Source of the DNA: Zetaproteobacteria bacterium
GTDB lineage: Bacteria > Pseudomonadota > Alphaproteobacteria > Micavibrionales > Micavibrionaceae
Direction of reading: 5' to 3'
Assembly (NCBI GenBank): GCA_002747015.1
Contig: NVXI01000005.1
Location: 153,967 to 192,200 of the forward strand
Length of the DNA stretch: 38,234 bases
The first letter of the stretch is position 1, and each line of letters begins with the position of its first letter. A model generated the notes under the pieces. That model was not told the origin of the DNA and did no database searches. It saw only the letters and a list, made by a program, of their open reading frames with translations. This document shows positions 1 through 8,858 of this stretch, in pieces. The translations under genes and the position numbers were made by a program.

Positions 1-28
1 TATCATATAAAAGTTAAAAAATAAGCAC

Positions 29-48
29 AAAAAAACCGCTGACGGTTT
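29..48 (-). terminator. Rho-independent terminator of rpsU
   Basis: Read on the minus strand, AAACCG, a four-base loop TCAG and CGGTTT form a six-pair stem followed directly by a run of seven T. It lies about 40 bases past the rpsU stop codon, the expected place for an intrinsic terminator of this short gene. Confidence 0.75.
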
Positions 49-87
49 AGGGCAGCAGTTCTTTATAATTTTATAATTTATTTGGAA

Positions 88-294
88 TTAATATCCGTCA
101 CGCTCGCGACGTTTACGTTCCATTTTGCGACAACGACGAATTGCTTCGGCATCTTCGCGCGCGCGTTTCTCCGATGGCTTCTCGTAATGACGACGAAGTT
201 TCATCTCGCGAAAAATACCTTCGCGTTGCATTTTCTTTTTCAGAACGCGCAAAGCTTGATCGACATTATTATCTCTTACGTTCACACTGACCAC
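88..294 (-). CDS. rpsU: 30S ribosomal protein bS21
   Basis: Small-subunit ribosomal protein that helps the 30S subunit engage mRNA. The 68-residue product carries the family signature [21 protein letters not shown] near the N-terminus, then [16 protein letters not shown] and a very basic tail. The open frame allows a GTG three codons upstream at 303, but the GTG at 294 is preferred: the ribosome-binding sequence AGAGGTGA lies five bases before it, and it gives the usual bS21 N-terminus. The gene stands alone, with its own terminator downstream and a 136-base gap to yejF upstream. No clear promoter could be picked in that A+T-rich gap. Confidence 0.95.
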   Translation of the reverse strand: MVSVNVRDNNVDQALRVLKKKMQREGIFREMKLRRHYEKPSEKRAREDAEAIRRCRKMERKRRERDGY

Positions 295-430
295 AGTGTT
301 CACCTCTTTCTAATTTGTTGAATTATTAATGTTACCTAAAATAGATTGAAGATTTATTAACATGAGTTGCATAGGCAAAGCAAAGGAAAAATAAAGATAT
401 TCGGTTTTTTTGGTTAGATTTTATGATTTT

Positions 431-2041
431 TTACCCTGTTTTCATATTCATTGCCGCATCAAGTAGGGTTTTTGTGTAATTTTCTTTTGGGGCAGTAAAG
501 ATATCTTCGGCACTACCGTGTTCTATAACTTTACCGTCTTTCATGACTAAAACATTATGGCTCATCGCGCGAACAACCCGTAAATCATGACTGATAAACA
601 TATAGGATAGGGCGTGTTTTTCTTGTAGTTCACGCAGCAAATCAACGATTTCTGCCTGAACAGAGACATCAAGGGCACTGGTTGGTTCATCCAATACAAC
701 AAATTCTGGGGCAAGCACCATGGCACGGGCAATTGAGATACGCTGTCGTTGTCCGCCTGAAAATTCATGGGGATATCGATGGCGGGTGCCCGGGTTCATA
801 TGCACATCTTTTAGTGCCTGAACGATAAGATCGCCGCGCTGTGCCTCGGAAAGCTGCGGTTGGTGCAGTGCCAGTCCTTCACCTATGATATTGGCCACGC
901 TCATCCGTGGAGAAAGCGATCCATATGGGTCTTGGAAAACAATTTGCATACGTGAGCGTAGGGGGCGCATGATTCTGCGATTGTGGTTCGAGATATCTTC
1001 GCCGTCAAATTTAAATACGCCTTCAGACTTTAATAAGCGCAAAGCCGCCAGTCCCAATGTACTTTTCCCTGACCCTGATTCTCCGACAACGCCAAGTGTT
1101 TCCCCGCGCTTGATGGTTATGTCTATGCCATCAACGGCTTTGATCCAGCTGAGAGTTTTCCCCATAAAGCTTTTCTTATGCGGGAAATGTACTTTGATAT
1201 TTGTACCTGATACGAGGATCGGGGCATTACTTTGAATGGCTTTTGCTGTGCCGTGGGGGCGTGTGGCCAGCAACATCTTTGTGTAGTCATGCTTGGGAGT
1301 GGCAAATAATGTTTTGCACGGGCTGCTCTCTTTCAATTCGCCGTGACGCATGACACAAACATGATCCGCCATTTTTTCGACCACCGAGAGATCGTGAGTG
1401 ATAAGAAGAAGAGCCATATTCAGCTCTTTTTGCAAGTCTTCCAGTAATTCTAGAACTTGTGCCTGCACGGTAACATCCAGCGCGGTTGTCGGCTCATCCG
1501 CGATCAGAAGCTCAGGCTCATTCGCCAGTGCCATGGCAATCATTACCCGTTGTCTCTGGCCGCCCGATAACTCATGCGGGTAGGCGTTCAGGCGCTCTTT
1601 CATTTTTGGCAGGCCAACCATATCAAGCAATTCTAAAACACGGGCTTTGGTTTTATCTTTCCCCATGCCCTGATGGATTTTTAAGACTTCGCCAATTTGT
1701 CGTTCAATCGTGTGCAGGGGGTTTAGTGCGCTTTGTGGCTCTTGAAAAATCATGCCTATTTGTTGTCCGCGAATGGTGCGCATATAGGTTTCGCCCTTAT
1801 CGATCAGCTCTTCCCCTTCAAACAAGATGGAAGAACCTGCGCGGTGTGAAGCGGTGGGATAGGGCAGTAATTTCATGACTGATAGGGCGGTTACTGATTT
1901 CCCAGAACCTGATTCTCCAACCAGAGCCAGCGTTTTACCCTTAAACATATCGAAACTAATGCCCTTTACGGCATGGAAGTCGCCAGAGGGCGTTTTGAAA
2001 TCAACGTGTAAATTCTTGATTTGCAGTATTTTTTCTGACAT
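431..2041 (-). CDS. yejF: Peptide ABC transporter ATP-binding protein YejF
   Basis: Double-ATPase subunit of the YejABEF importer, which takes up short peptides (microcin C in E. coli, murein peptides in some alphaproteobacteria). From the ATG at 2041 it is 536 residues, close to the family length. Domain 1 has Walker A GESGSGKS at about 42-49, signature LSGGQ at 158-162 and Walker B LLIADEP. Domain 2 has Walker A at about 320-327, FSGGQ near 427 and VVLDEP near 449. The open frame continues 34 codons upstream, but that extension is unlike the family and the MSEKILQIKNLHVDF start fits. The gene sits about 16 kb from yejE and is probably transcribed alone. Confidence 0.93.
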   Translation of the reverse strand: MSEKILQIKNLHVDFKTPSGDFHAVKGISFDMFKGKTLALVGESGSGKSVTALSVMKLLPYPTASHRAGSSILFEGEELIDKGETYMRTIRGQQIGMIFQEPQSALNPLHTIERQIGEVLKIHQGMGKDKTKARVLELLDMVGLPKMKERLNAYPHELSGGQRQRVMIAMALANEPELLIADEPTTALDVTVQAQVLELLEDLQKELNMALLLITHDLSVVEKMADHVCVMRHGELKESSPCKTLFATPKHDYTKMLLATRPHGTAKAIQSNAPILVSGTNIKVHFPHKKSFMGKTLSWIKAVDGIDITIKRGETLGVVGESGSGKSTLGLAALRLLKSEGVFKFDGEDISNHNRRIMRPLRSRMQIVFQDPYGSLSPRMSVANIIGEGLALHQPQLSEAQRGDLIVQALKDVHMNPGTRHRYPHEFSGGQRQRISIARAMVLAPEFVVLDEPTSALDVSVQAEIVDLLRELQEKHALSYMFISHDLRVVRAMSHNVLVMKDGKVIEHGSAEDIFTAPKENYTKTLLDAAMNMKTG

Positions 2042-2129
2042 ATAACACTCAAATAATTTTTTAGGGTTGCTACGGCAAGCCTGCTTGGCGTTTGAACGCA
2101 TAATATTAAGCATAAGGAAAGCATAAACG

Positions 2130-2762
2130 ATGAGCAGCGACAAGAGCGGAAGCCCACCATGCGGGATTTATGTACGGATAGATGATTTTTCCAATATGTT
2201 GGATGTGATTGGCTATATTCGAAAAATGGCATTCGCGATTAATCGTAGCTCGGGATACAAAAAAAATATGGTTGTGGTTGAACTGGCATATTCTGTGGAA
2301 GTGGCAGAGCGCATCACTGACATCATTCCTGTTATCCGCGATCAAGGTTTTGTTGCGATTGTGAGTGGCACAGCGGATCCCTTAGGTGCGGATGGGGTGC
2401 TGTTAACAAATATGGATGAGTATAAGGCGCTGCGCGGGGTACTTGGCGATGATGTGATTATTGGACTTGTCTGTGAAAATATGAGTGAAGCAGAAATTGC
2501 GGTAAAACACGATGTTGATTATGTGGTTTTGGCGGCTGATCCGATGCTGATCGGTAAGTTCACTACACTAAGTGATGTTCTCTGTGTGGTGCAGGGCGGC
2601 AATATTACCAATAAAAATTGTGGTGCATTGGCGCGTGCAGGTGCAAAATTGGTGGATGTCGGTGCGTATATTCTCGGGCATGAAAAAGGCCCAATGCAAG
2701 GTGCCGTCAATATCCTTTATGAGCTTGAACTGGCCGCGCAAGTGCCGAAGAATTTACATTAA
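2130..2762 (+). CDS. ThiE-like TIM-barrel protein, probably not a thiamin phosphate synthase
   Basis: The 210-residue product aligns by eye with thiamin phosphate synthase (ThiE): GADGVLLTNMDEYKALR at the place of GADGVHLGQ, then DDVIIGLVCENMSEAEIA, DVDYVVLAADP, and a late GGNITNKNCGALARAGAKLVDVG. Residues usually needed for catalysis are changed: the HLGQ motif reads LLTN, the S-T-H segment reads V-C-E, and no T-x-T-K loop is visible. It may be a pseudo-enzyme or bind another ligand. The start is supported by AAGGAAAG about nine bases upstream. It is divergent from yejF and its 3' end overlaps the arsC-like gene by four bases, tail to tail. Confidence 0.72.
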   Translation: MSSDKSGSPPCGIYVRIDDFSNMLDVIGYIRKMAFAINRSSGYKKNMVVVELAYSVEVAERITDIIPVIRDQGFVAIVSGTADPLGADGVLLTNMDEYKALRGVLGDDVIIGLVCENMSEAEIAVKHDVDYVVLAADPMLIGKFTTLSDVLCVVQGGNITNKNCGALARAGAKLVDVGAYILGHEKGPMQGAVNILYELELAAQVPKNLH

Positions 2763-3103
2763 ATAATTTCTTCAACCAGTTCCGGTGGGCGGCCAATACA
2801 TGCGCCTTTATCCGTTACAACAATTGGACGTTCAAGCAGCTTAGGATATTGTGCTATTCCCGCGAGAAGTTCTTCGTTGCTGCTGTCCTTGGTCAGGCCA
2901 GCCTCTTTAAAGTCGGGTTCCTTTATGCGCATCATATCCAGCGCGCTATCCAGATCCAAAAGGCCGAATAGTATTTCCAACTCAACCAGCCCTAATGACC
3001 CGTCCAGATATTCTATGATTTCAGGCTCAATGCCATGATCGCGAATGATATCCAGAGCTTGTCTGGATTTAGAACAGTGCGGGTTGTGATAGATTCTCGT
3101 CAT
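2759..3103 (-). CDS. arsC: Arsenate reductase family protein (ArsC/YfgD, glutaredoxin-dependent type)
   Basis: 114-residue thioredoxin-fold protein beginning MTRIYHNPHCSKSR, with the single active-site cysteine of the ArsC family in HNPHCSKSR and the family segments EYLDG and PKLLERPIVV, then GRPPE near the C-terminus. Glutaredoxin-linked ArsC proteins reduce arsenate to arsenite; the YfgD branch has uncertain substrates. The start codon overlaps the argH stop by four bases (ATGA), so it is translationally coupled to argH. No ars regulator or arsenite pump is near, so a role in arsenic resistance is not supported by context. Confidence 0.85.
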   Translation of the reverse strand: MTRIYHNPHCSKSRQALDIIRDHGIEPEIIEYLDGSLGLVELEILFGLLDLDSALDMMRIKEPDFKEAGLTKDSSNEELLAGIAQYPKLLERPIVVTDKGACIGRPPELVEEII

Positions 3104-4407
3104 TTCTTCACACTTAAGACAGCAAAGATTTCATCGGTAATGGCAGAGTTGACGGCCTGCATATCCGCGAGGTCTAACTCATCAAGTTTGCACCCTTTAT
3201 CCTCTGCCATCTTCACAATCGCGCCTGTTGCATGATGTGCATCACGGAAAGGAAGGCCAAGATTCATCACCAACCAGTCGGCAAGAGCCGTCGCAGTGGT
3301 ATAGCCCATTTCCGCAGAATTCAGCATCGCATCCGTATTGAATGTAGCGGTTTCAAGCATGCCTTTCATGGCCTGTAAACAAAGGGATAATGCATCGAAA
3401 TTATCAAAAACCGGTTCTTTATCTTCTTGTAAATCCTTGTTATACGCCAGCGGCAGACCTTTCAGAACGGTCATCATTTGCACAAGGTTACCATTCATAC
3501 GACCTGTTTTGCCGCGTACAAGCTCTGCCGCATCAGGGTTTTTCTTTTGTGGCATGATAGAGCTACCCGTGCTCCAGCTATCCGATAATTGGATAAAGCC
3601 AAATTGCGGTGTTGCCCAGATGATAATCTCTTCTGCCAAACGTGAGAGGTTCAATCCACATTGCGCCGTGATGAAAAGAAATTCAGTGGCAAAATCACGT
3701 GCGGATACCGCGTCTAATGTGTTTGGCATCGGGCCGTCAAAGCCAAGTTTTTCTGCCGTAAACTCACGATCAATCGGGTAGGGTGTCCCCGCCAGAGCCG
3801 CTGCGCCAAGTGGGCATTTGTTAATCCGAACGGCAAAGTCTTGCAGGCGGGATTTATCGCGCTCTAACATGTGCCAGTACGCATTCATGTGAATACCAAG
3901 AGTGATCGGCTGTGCGGCTTGTAAATGTGTGAAGCCAGGCATGATGTCATTACTATGCTTTGTTGTTAGGGCATCTAATGTGATTTGCAGAGATTCGACT
4001 TGTCCGATCAAATCATGTGTTGCTTCGCGCGTCCACATCTTGAAATCTGTCGCGACTTGGTCATTACGGGAGCGCGCAGTATGTAGCTTTCCTGCGACAT
4101 CGCCAATGATCTCACGTAAACGTGCCTCAATATTCATATGAATATCTTCAAGAGATGCTTTAAATTCAAAATGTCCTGATTTTATTTCTTCGGCGATTTT
4201 GTTCAAACCATTGACGATCTGAACGGCTTCGTCTTTTGTGATAATGCCTTGTTTTGCAAGCATCGTCGCATGCGCAATAGAGCCACGGATATCTTGGCGC
4301 CACATACGTTTGTCAAAGCCAATACTCGCGTTAATTTGTTCCATAATGTCAGATGGCTTGTCCTCAAACCTTCCACCCCACATTTGATTTGAATTTTCTT
4401 TCGCCAT
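3100..4407 (-). CDS. argH: Argininosuccinate lyase
   Basis: Last step of arginine synthesis: splits argininosuccinate to arginine and fumarate. The N-terminus MWGGRF, the TARSRNDQVATD segment, GFTHLQAAQP with its catalytic histidine, and the fumarase-superfamily signature GSSIMPQKKNP are all present. At 435 residues it is about 25-30 shorter than usual. It stops after DEIFAVLSVKK, where homologues normally continue through a serine-rich SRTSYGGTAP-like tail. The stop overlaps the arsC-like start. The PiT transporter lies 19 bases upstream, so transcription may run through from that gene. Confidence 0.94.
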   Translation of the reverse strand: MAKENSNQMWGGRFEDKPSDIMEQINASIGFDKRMWRQDIRGSIAHATMLAKQGIITKDEAVQIVNGLNKIAEEIKSGHFEFKASLEDIHMNIEARLREIIGDVAGKLHTARSRNDQVATDFKMWTREATHDLIGQVESLQITLDALTTKHSNDIMPGFTHLQAAQPITLGIHMNAYWHMLERDKSRLQDFAVRINKCPLGAAALAGTPYPIDREFTAEKLGFDGPMPNTLDAVSARDFATEFLFITAQCGLNLSRLAEEIIIWATPQFGFIQLSDSWSTGSSIMPQKKNPDAAELVRGKTGRMNGNLVQMMTVLKGLPLAYNKDLQEDKEPVFDNFDALSLCLQAMKGMLETATFNTDAMLNSAEMGYTTATALADWLVMNLGLPFRDAHHATGAIVKMAEDKGCKLDELDLADMQAVNSAITDEIFAVLSVKK

Positions 4408-4426
4408 TTTCGGTGCTCTTTATGTT

Positions 4427-5389
4427 TTATGTCGCTGGTTCAAGAACATAATGGATCATAAGTGCCAAGGCAACCGAAACCCCAAGTCCGATCATCATTT
4501 TAAGGAAGTCTTTTCCGATTAGCGGGAAGACATAGCCAGCTTTATACGTATCACGATATGTTGTTGCAATCGCAAGCTCACGCCCTGTTAGAAGGCCAAC
4601 AAACACCCAAGTTGTCGACATTGGAATATCATTCATTTGTTTGAAGTAAATCAGAATCAATGCATAGATAAAGTCGATGATTGTTGCAGAACGTACGAAG
4701 CGCGTTCCAGATTTTTCCAATACGATTTTTTGGATTTTTCCGCCGTGGCTTCGGAAAATAAGGGCAAGCCAGAAACATAATATCGCCATAACCCCGGTCA
4801 ACATCCAAAAGGGCAGTACTCTTGGTAAGAATACAGCGATGTTTGCCATGTCATGGCTAAGCCAGCTATACCAGAGAAAGCCCGTCGCACTCCATTGCAG
4901 GATACGCCATTTCATTCGGTTCTCTTTTTTCACCATATTGTATTTTTCATTCATGATCCGCGAAATGCCAAGCCACAATACATAAGCAACAATAGCGGCC
5001 AGACCATACCCAATAACGCTCTTAACCAGCATTTTTTCTAGTATGAGTGTGCTGGCGAATGTTGAAAGAACAAGGAATGTCGTTGAAACAGGAATACCAA
5101 TGCGTGTTAATAACACAAGGATAAGCGGCGCGGCGGCGTGATACCATTGAACTTGAATAGGGGGGATTTTGTCTAATCGACCAAATGCGATGTCACCATC
5201 ATTAATAATCCAGCCATATGTTAGTGTGACAACTAAAACAAGAGATGCGGCGGCCCAAAGCCAATACCATTTAACAACCTTATCATTGGAAGCAATAAAT
5301 GTTCCAAGTGTTTGTACTGCGTCGTTTCCAACAACGGCGTATGCCGCAAGTAAAAAGCCAATAATGGCATAAATTGTATGTATGTCCAT
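4427..5389 (-). CDS. Inorganic phosphate transporter, PiT family
   Basis: 320-residue membrane protein with about nine to ten hydrophobic segments. The inverted duplicated PiT signatures are visible: GNDAVQTLGTF near the N-terminus and HDMANIAVFLPR in the middle, each followed by a serine-threonine re-entrant motif (IPVSTTF and IPMSTTW). PiT proteins carry phosphate, or metal phosphate, with H+ or Na+. This is the short version, without the long intracellular loop. The ATG at 5389 has AGGATTTTAGATT before it. It sits between a PhnA-domain gene and argH, all on the minus strand, suggesting a small phosphate-related insertion in the arginine region. Confidence 0.9.
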   Translation of the reverse strand: MDIHTIYAIIGFLLAAYAVVGNDAVQTLGTFIASNDKVVKWYWLWAAASLVLVVTLTYGWIINDGDIAFGRLDKIPPIQVQWYHAAAPLILVLLTRIGIPVSTTFLVLSTFASTLILEKMLVKSVIGYGLAAIVAYVLWLGISRIMNEKYNMVKKENRMKWRILQWSATGFLWYSWLSHDMANIAVFLPRVLPFWMLTGVMAILCFWLALIFRSHGGKIQKIVLEKSGTRFVRSATIIDFIYALILIYFKQMNDIPMSTTWVFVGLLTGRELAIATTYRDTYKAGYVFPLIGKDFLKMMIGLGVSVALALMIHYVLEPAT

Positions 5390-5486
5390 AATCTAAAATC
5401 CTGTCATTGGTTTGCTTAAGAAAGGACATAGCAAAACGCACACAATAATGCGAGAAAAAACTTACAATTTTTTTGTTATTTCAGAG

Positions 5487-5933
5487 TCAGATTTTCTTTA
5501 CAAAACAGGTTTTTAAAACCAAGCCTTTGACTTCTTTTGTACGGCAATCGATAAGTTCTGGATCATCGGTTAGTGTTATATTTTTAACTGTTGTACCGCG
5601 TTTTATCGTAACCCCTGCGCCTTTGACATCAAGGTCTTTTATCAGTGTTACGGTGTCGCCATCTTTCAACGTTGTGCCGTTGGCGTCAAGGGTTGGGGCG
5701 GTATCGCCTTCGCCACCTTCGCTCCAATCAAGTGGCCCTACACCGTAATCCGAACTGGCTTGTTCCATCGCATCTTCTTTGCTCATATGCCATAGCTCCA
5801 ATGATGGGGCTTCGTCCAAAGATTTATGGGCGTATAAAAACCAACCGTCAGACGCAGGATCAAATTCCAAGATAAGATGTGCGATACCATCATTTTGTGA
5901 TGATGAGGGGATAGATGCTGTTGATTTAGTCAT
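5487..5933 (-). CDS. PhnA/YjdM-domain protein with an unusual N-terminal half
   Basis: 148 residues. The C-terminal half (from about residue 88, LKDGDTVTLIKDLDVKGAG, then IKRGTTVKNITLTDDPELIDC) is a clear PhnA (YjdM) domain, a small beta-barrel of unknown function often listed under phosphonate utilisation. The usual N-terminal zinc ribbon with its paired cysteines is absent. It is replaced by a segment with GWFLYAHKSLDEAPSLELWHMSKEDAMEQAS, possibly a small alpha/beta domain. A ribosome-binding site AGGT lies before the ATG. The PiT transporter is downstream on the same strand. Function is unknown; phosphate or phosphonate metabolism is only suggested by context. Confidence 0.8.
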   Translation of the reverse strand: MTKSTASIPSSSQNDGIAHLILEFDPASDGWFLYAHKSLDEAPSLELWHMSKEDAMEQASSDYGVGPLDWSEGGEGDTAPTLDANGTTLKDGDTVTLIKDLDVKGAGVTIKRGTTVKNITLTDDPELIDCRTKEVKGLVLKTCFVKKI

Positions 5934-5960
5934 TTATTTACCTGTAAGTCAGTTGAAATA

Positions 5961-6362
5961 TTATTCTTTAATCCATTCTCGTGCAGAAGACATCTTATCA
6001 AATAATCTAATTTCCCATGAAGAGTTGAATATTTCCTTCATGCATTTCGTGTATTCTTTTACTATGAGTGACATATGTTCGTCGTTTGCAATTATTGCAA
6101 CTTTTACATTTGGCGTAGAGCGTGATGCTATGGCATCGGTTGCGGCAAGTGTTCTTGCATCATCTATACTCATTTGAGAATAATCAGATTTTAAGAACTC
6201 CCAAATTTGATATTTATGGTTATCAAATCTAATATCACCATGCAATGTACGATTCAGTTTATCAACATCTGATCCTGTTATCATGCCGTAATAGGCAACA
6301 AGGAACCCCTTATCTTCCCAAGTTAATTTATAATTCACTTGTTCTTGTTTCAATGGTTCCAT
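5961..6362 (-). CDS. SpoIIAA-like/STAS-type small protein
   Basis: 133 residues from the ATG at 6362, which has AAGGA six bases upstream; a second ATG two codons earlier sits against that site and is less likely. The pattern LTWEDKGFLVAYYGMITGSDV, then a mid segment ending in ARTLAATDAIASRS, then VKVAIIANDEHM and a final amphipathic helix resembles the SpoIIAA-like (STAS/SEC14) fold found in many proteobacterial proteins of unknown role. No catalytic motif is seen. It is 27 bases upstream of the PhnA-domain gene and may share its transcript. The assignment rests on fold-like patterns only. Confidence 0.7.
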   Translation of the reverse strand: MEPLKQEQVNYKLTWEDKGFLVAYYGMITGSDVDKLNRTLHGDIRFDNHKYQIWEFLKSDYSQMSIDDARTLAATDAIASRSTPNVKVAIIANDEHMSLIVKEYTKCMKEIFNSSWEIRLFDKMSSAREWIKE

Positions 6363-6428
6363 TATCATTCCTTATGTCTTCTTACCTTCTTTGTAATTGA
6401 GTTGAAATGGGATGGCTAGGAGAAAATG

Positions 6429-6458
6429 TTGATTTTATACATAAAAATGGGATAGACT
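6429..6458 (+). promoter_or_regulatory. Possible sigma-70-type promoter of the 6489 gene
   Basis: TTGATT at 6429-6434 and TAGACT at 6453-6458 are separated by 18 bases, ahead of the plus-strand gene whose GTG start is at 6489. The boxes are only partial matches, and the surrounding DNA is A+T rich. Confidence 0.3.
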
Positions 6459-6488
6459 GCGGAAAAAAGAATTTAGGGGTAGTTGTTG

Positions 6489-7583
6489 GTGAGCAATGAT
6501 GTAACGGTCGATAATCTTCGTCTTTTAAAATTTAATACGCGCTATTTGTCTGACGAGGTTAAATCTTGGCAGGAGCAGGCAGGCGTACCCTTTGCTGAAA
6601 GTTGCGATAATCAAATTTGGTACGGCAAAAAAACCGACTTTGATGATTTTCCTTTCCCAAAGGGGCGCGGCGACGAAGTTAAGGTTATGGATGATGAGGG
6701 TGCTTATAAGTTCTTGTTAGATACTGTCTCTGGTTTTCGAAGTAAGCGCAAAGGTGAAACCCATGTCAGACGACAATTTACGGATGGTTTGCAGGTCCTG
6801 AGAAACAACCATCCTGATAAAGAGAAGCATTTCCAAGACCTTGTCTGTCAGATAAAAAAGGATGTTGCCTATATTCAAAATAGTGTTTCGGTGGGGTATA
6901 AAAATACAAACAATATTATGATTGCTCGCGATTTATCCGGTCAGGTTAAGGGTGAAACGGTGCTTATTATCGGCAGTTTGGGCAGTGGGGGATTAATTGG
7001 CGATAATACAAAGAAAATCATAGGGCTGTCCGAGAATAAACAAGATCCCAATGGGAAAATGCAGGGGCGCGATCATTTTATTCGTATAACCCATCCTGAT
7101 CCTATTGCATTAGATTCCTTGAAATCGCAAGTTGATGCTTTAAGGGAAAATGGCATGTTTAGGTCGAATATAGATTTTGTCGATTTTGCAGACATTAATG
7201 TTCAATTCGAGGAATGTGATAGAACGTATATTGATCTTCCTATGAAATATAATGAAGATATGGATGCCATTATGACGATGTCTTGGATGGATAGGGTACG
7301 CAGGGACAATACCTTGGTTCATATGAGAGGAAATCCATTGGCCAGAATGCAGTCCACAGATACATGGAAGCAAGACGGTATGAAAAATACGGGTTATATT
7401 GCCCCAGAGGATCTTATTGCAGAATGTGCGAATAGAAGCCACAATAACCATATTATATTGCAACGAGTCGATAATGCGTCGCGCACACTTGCGGCGCTTC
7501 GCCTTGATGGCATTGAATTTCCTGCCAAAGCGATAGAGGAACAAGGGATTAACCTTGATCCAGAAGATTTATCTCAGTCTTAA
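6489..7583 (+). CDS. Protein of unknown function (364 residues)
   Basis: I do not recognise this protein. The GTG at 6489 is taken as the start because AGGGG lies nine bases upstream; a TTG two codons earlier is too close to that site. The product is soluble and charged, without signal peptide or membrane segment. A central stretch, GETVLIIGSLGSGGLIG, looks like a beta-strand followed by a glycine-rich loop, as in Rossmann or nucleotide-binding folds, but no standard Walker motif follows. Later segments include RDHFIRITHPDP and IDFVDFADINVQF. It is the only plus-strand gene inside the arginine region and converges on argG with four bases between stops, suggesting a later insertion. Confidence 0.75.
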   Translation: MSNDVTVDNLRLLKFNTRYLSDEVKSWQEQAGVPFAESCDNQIWYGKKTDFDDFPFPKGRGDEVKVMDDEGAYKFLLDTVSGFRSKRKGETHVRRQFTDGLQVLRNNHPDKEKHFQDLVCQIKKDVAYIQNSVSVGYKNTNNIMIARDLSGQVKGETVLIIGSLGSGGLIGDNTKKIIGLSENKQDPNGKMQGRDHFIRITHPDPIALDSLKSQVDALRENGMFRSNIDFVDFADINVQFEECDRTYIDLPMKYNEDMDAIMTMSWMDRVRRDNTLVHMRGNPLARMQSTDTWKQDGMKNTGYIAPEDLIAECANRSHNNHIILQRVDNASRTLAALRLDGIEFPAKAIEEQGINLDPEDLSQS

Positions 7584-7587
7584 AGCG

Positions 7588-8853
7588 TTAAGCCGCCTTG
7601 CTTGATTTCTCGCTCAAAGGTTTACCATGTACGGCAGTGTTGTTTTTCAAACGCACAGCATTGATTTTGATAAAGCCATCAGCATCTTTTTGGTCATATC
7701 CGCCCTCAACATCCATAGATGATTGTAACGGATCATAAAGAGCCACAGGGCTTTTACGGGCAATCGGATAGGCAACGCCTTTGATCAGCTTGATTTGCAC
7801 ACTGCCTGTGTTTGTTTCTTGCGCTTTATCCATGAATGTCATAAGCAAATCAAATTCTGGCGAGAACCAAAAGCCGTTATAGATCAGTTCCGCCACTTTT
7901 AAGGACATGAAGTCACGTAGTTTCATAACTTCACGGTCAAGGGTAAGCCCCTCCAGATCGCGATGTGCTTTATAGAGGATTTCGCCGCCCGGTGTTTCGT
8001 ATACGCCGCGTGATTTAATACCAACAAAGCGGTTTTCAACCATGTCTAGGCGGCCAATACCGTGTTTTGTTCCAATATCGTTAAGATAGGTGAACAGCTC
8101 AACCGCGCCAGTAATTTCTGTTCCATCAGTTTGGTTTTTGACTTTAACCGGAATGCCTTGTTCAAAGTCGATGGTTAGGATATCCGGCGTGTTTGGAGAC
8201 GTGTCTGTGCTGTTTGTACGTGAATATACATCTTCATCCGCTGGGGCGTTTGGATCTTCCAATACGCCGGCTTCATGAGAGATGTGCAGCATATTATCGT
8301 CTTCGGAATAGGGTTTTTTACGTGTTGCAGAAACAGGGATGCCATATTGCTCGGCATAGTTCAGCATATCTGCGCGGCCTTCAAATCGTGTCAGGAACTT
8401 ATCCATTTTCCATGGTGCTAGAACTTGTATGTCTGGTTTTAGGGCATAATAAGCAAGCTCGAAACGAACCTGATCGTTGCCTTTTCCAGTCGCGCCATGA
8501 GAAACAAATTGTGCATTTTCTTTTTCGGCAATTTCGATTTGACGTTTTGCAATAATTGGGCGGGCAACAGAGGTGCCTAGCAAATAACGCCCTTCATAGA
8601 TGGCTTGGGATTTGATGGTGGTGAAAATGTAATCGCGTACGAATTCAAGTTTAAGGTCTTCAACATAAACCTTTGCCGCGCCAAGTTTCAGTGCTTTTTC
8701 CTTTGCCGCTTCGAAATCTTCTTCCTGACCAACATCCGCGATATAGGCAATAACCTCGTATCCTTCTTCGATGAACCATTTTAAGATAATCGAAGTATCC
8801 AGTCCGCCTGAATAGGCGAGTACGATTTTACCTTTGTTTTGTGATGTGCTCAT
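7588..8853 (-). CDS. argG: Argininosuccinate synthase
   Basis: Condenses citrulline and aspartate using ATP. The N-terminal PP-loop [17 protein letters not shown], the segment [17 protein letters not shown] and the family block [18 protein letters not shown] are all present; length (421 residues) is normal. The ATG at 8853 is chosen over a TTG three codons earlier because AAGGA lies nine bases before it. It follows a small membrane-protein gene by five bases and continues the leftward arginine operon. ArgH lies about 3.2 kb downstream, past unrelated genes. Confidence 0.96.
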   Translation of the reverse strand: MSTSQNKGKIVLAYSGGLDTSIILKWFIEEGYEVIAYIADVGQEEDFEAAKEKALKLGAAKVYVEDLKLEFVRDYIFTTIKSQAIYEGRYLLGTSVARPIIAKRQIEIAEKENAQFVSHGATGKGNDQVRFELAYYALKPDIQVLAPWKMDKFLTRFEGRADMLNYAEQYGIPVSATRKKPYSEDDNMLHISHEAGVLEDPNAPADEDVYSRTNSTDTSPNTPDILTIDFEQGIPVKVKNQTDGTEITGAVELFTYLNDIGTKHGIGRLDMVENRFVGIKSRGVYETPGGEILYKAHRDLEGLTLDREVMKLRDFMSLKVAELIYNGFWFSPEFDLLMTFMDKAQETNTGSVQIKLIKGVAYPIARKSPVALYDPLQSSMDVEGGYDQKDADGFIKINAVRLKNNTAVHGKPLSEKSSKAA

Positions 8854-8858
8854 AACGA

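Noticed and set aside
82..321. Open frame on the plus strand over rpsU
   Set aside because: Antisense shadow of the clear bS21 gene; it has no recognisable domain.
2042..2143. N-terminal extension of yejF by 34 codons
   Set aside because: The added residues are unlike YejF, overlap the divergent ThiE-like gene start, and the ATG at 2041 gives normal family length.
8090..8555. Overlapping frames on the plus strand across argG
   Set aside because: Antisense to a well-conserved enzyme; no family match and no ribosome-binding sites of note.
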